51,239 nucleotides of DNA, taken from NCBI GenBank assembly GCA_905221605.1, contig CAJNDS010000551.1, forward strand, positions 1-51,239, given 5' to 3'. Positions within the stretch are counted from its first letter, which is position 1; every line of letters begins with the position of its first letter. Under the pieces are notes generated by a model. That model was given only the letters and a program-made list of their open reading frames with translations. It had not been told where the DNA came from and ran no database searches. Below, piece after piece: positions 50,253 to 51,239 of this stretch. The DNA comes from Symbiodinium natans (lineage: Eukaryota; Sar; Dinophyceae; Suessiales; Symbiodiniaceae). Position numbers and translations under genes: made by a program.

Positions 50253-50706
50253 GTGAAGTCACTGCGCATTCGCAGCTTGCCTGATCAAAGTGTGCCAGGC
50301 ATCTCTAGAGTAGACTCGAATCAGAATCGCGACGATGCGGCAGATTTCCACGCACGACTGGGGGTCAATTGTGCTGAGGTACTTGTGGGAGATCCGAGGC
50401 TTGTTGCTGGATTTCACTCGGCAGCATGTCCGATTGAACACTCTCTGGAGGAAACTGGTGCGATTCCTCGCAGGGTATTCGTCGGTGTGAAGTGGGAGAA
50501 CCCTCCAACAAGCCCATCCGGACATTCCTGTTGCTCGGGGCCACAGGGGCAGGCAAAACCACCTCTTTGAATGCCTTGGTGAATTATCTCTTTGGTGTCC
50601 AGTGGAATGATGACTTCCGGTTGCTCTTGAGCGATGAGACAACTGCAGACGCCAACCAGGCGCACAGCCAAACGAAGTGGGTTACCGCCTACGTACTGAA
50701 CTGGTG
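50253..50706 (+). pseudogene. P-loop GTPase-like gene, N-terminal part, frame-broken
   Basis: After TTCGTAG, an open frame reads RDDAADFHARLGVNCAEVL and GDPRLVAGFH (50253-50490). The Walker A motif GATGAGKTT (50537-50563) lies in another frame, in the stretch PSNKPIRTFLLLGATG, SLNALVNYLFGVQW and ANQAHSQTKWVTAYV. The switch near 50490 is a frameshift or a hidden splice (an AG|G lies at 50473). The sequence resembles a widespread family of uncharacterised AIG1/septin-like GTPases, which bind GTP and often act at membranes. After TAYVLN the expected DTPG (switch II) region is missing. Confidence 0.65.
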
Positions 50707-51239
50707 CCTCTCAAAAGTACATCCTTGAAAGTGTACTGTCGATGTTTGGCAAGGACATTGCAGCCATTCTCGCCACCTTTGCCGACGCAGGATCTCCGCA
50801 GGTCAAGGCTGCCCTGCCATGGAAAAAGCAAGCATTCCGCACAAGACCGTTCTGAAGCTCAACAACTCGGCGCTCTTGGTTGACAATCGACTCGTGGACG
50901 GCGACGTTAACGCCACCGTCATCAGCACCTTCTCGAACATGGGCGCCGCCAGCTTCCAGAAGCTGTTTGAAGAGTTGGACAAGCTGAGCCCGAACAACAG
51001 GGCGTCAACTCGAGACGTCTTGCAAAGAAAGAAGGAAATCGAACACTGCATCCTGCACATTCGTGGAGGCATTCGACGTGGCCTATCCAGAGCGGCTAGT
51101 CTGCAACAGGAAATCGGAGTTATGCAGAAGTACATGTCGCAGATTGAAGCAAACAAAGACTTCATCTATACAGTAAATGAGCACAAGATTATGAAGCACA
51201 ACTTGGAGCCCGGTGTGCACGTCACCAACTGCTTGAACT
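50707..51239 (+). pseudogene. P-loop GTPase-like gene, C-terminal part, frame-broken, runs off the window
   Basis: SQKYILESVLSMFGKDIAA and TFADAGSPQVKAAL (to about 50815) are typical of the segment after switch II in this family. One base appears to be lost near 50816, after which the frame starting at 50819 continues MEKASIPHKTVLKLNNSALL, SFQKLFEELDKLSPNN and SQIEANKDFIYTVNEHK, open to the window end. The late part is helical, coiled-coil-like. About 60-70 residues that should join this to the Walker A part, including DTPG, are absent from the DNA. No in-frame intron explains both breaks, so a decayed gene is the best reading; sequencing error could explain the single-base shifts but not the deletion. 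Confidence 0.65.

Noticed and set aside
1-51239. tRNA, rRNA or bacterial operon features
   Set aside because: No cloverleaf, rRNA core sequence, ribosome binding pattern or operon spacing was noticed; the DNA is clearly nuclear eukaryotic. A covariance-model scan was not possible here.

Overview
This window is nuclear DNA of a dinoflagellate, most likely a member of the Symbiodiniaceae (coral-symbiont algae). Four things point there. Telomere-type TTTAGGG/CCCTAAA repeats occur throughout. Introns start with GC or GA as well as GT and end AG|G. Every recognisable exon lies on the + strand, as in the one-way gene arrays of dinoflagellates. The protein families are typical: a ubiquitin-like/ankyrin repeat protein, an LADGR-type SH3-like motif, a cold-shock protein with an RDD/RGG-like tail, a PAPS sulfotransferase and a CRY-DASH photolyase-like protein. 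The species call is inference.

Most of the window is short unique islands of 40-120 bp separated by telomere-like repeat. Read in the right frame and phase, many islands are exons, so the repeat tracts lie inside introns. The clearest case is a CRY-DASH gene at 45531-49996: nine tiny exons join in phase into the N-terminal photolyase domain, and telomeric repeats fill most of the introns between them. Plain ORF finding misses this gene almost completely.

Layout: 244-9793, exons of at least one gene with an SH3-like LADGR motif; 10134-12120, a second exon set; 13475-15369, an ankyrin-repeat gene with a 1-nt frameshift; 16337-17495, another exon set; 17810-19340, a two-exon sulfotransferase; 19585-26797, exons of one or more unnamed genes; 27150-28480 and 43940-45730, two copies of a duplication carrying CRY-DASH exon 1; between them three tandem units (about 29846-34022, 34060-38840, 39550-43440), each with a cold-shock/RDD protein gene followed by exons of a second, unnamed gene; 45531-49996, the CRY-DASH gene; 50253-51239, a damaged P-loop GTPase-like gene running off the end.

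The duplications act as natural before/after comparisons. They show telomeric tracts (54 bp at 38354 and 54 bp at 44193), a hairpin MITE (43993-44099) and a 289-bp segment (37217) present in one copy and absent from its relatives. One telomeric tract (23460-23520) sits between perfect 30-bp direct repeats. At least eight families of short inverted-repeat elements are visible. The genes show no common pathway. Exon limits were worked out by eye from frame, phase and AG|G sites; no transcript or database evidence was available.
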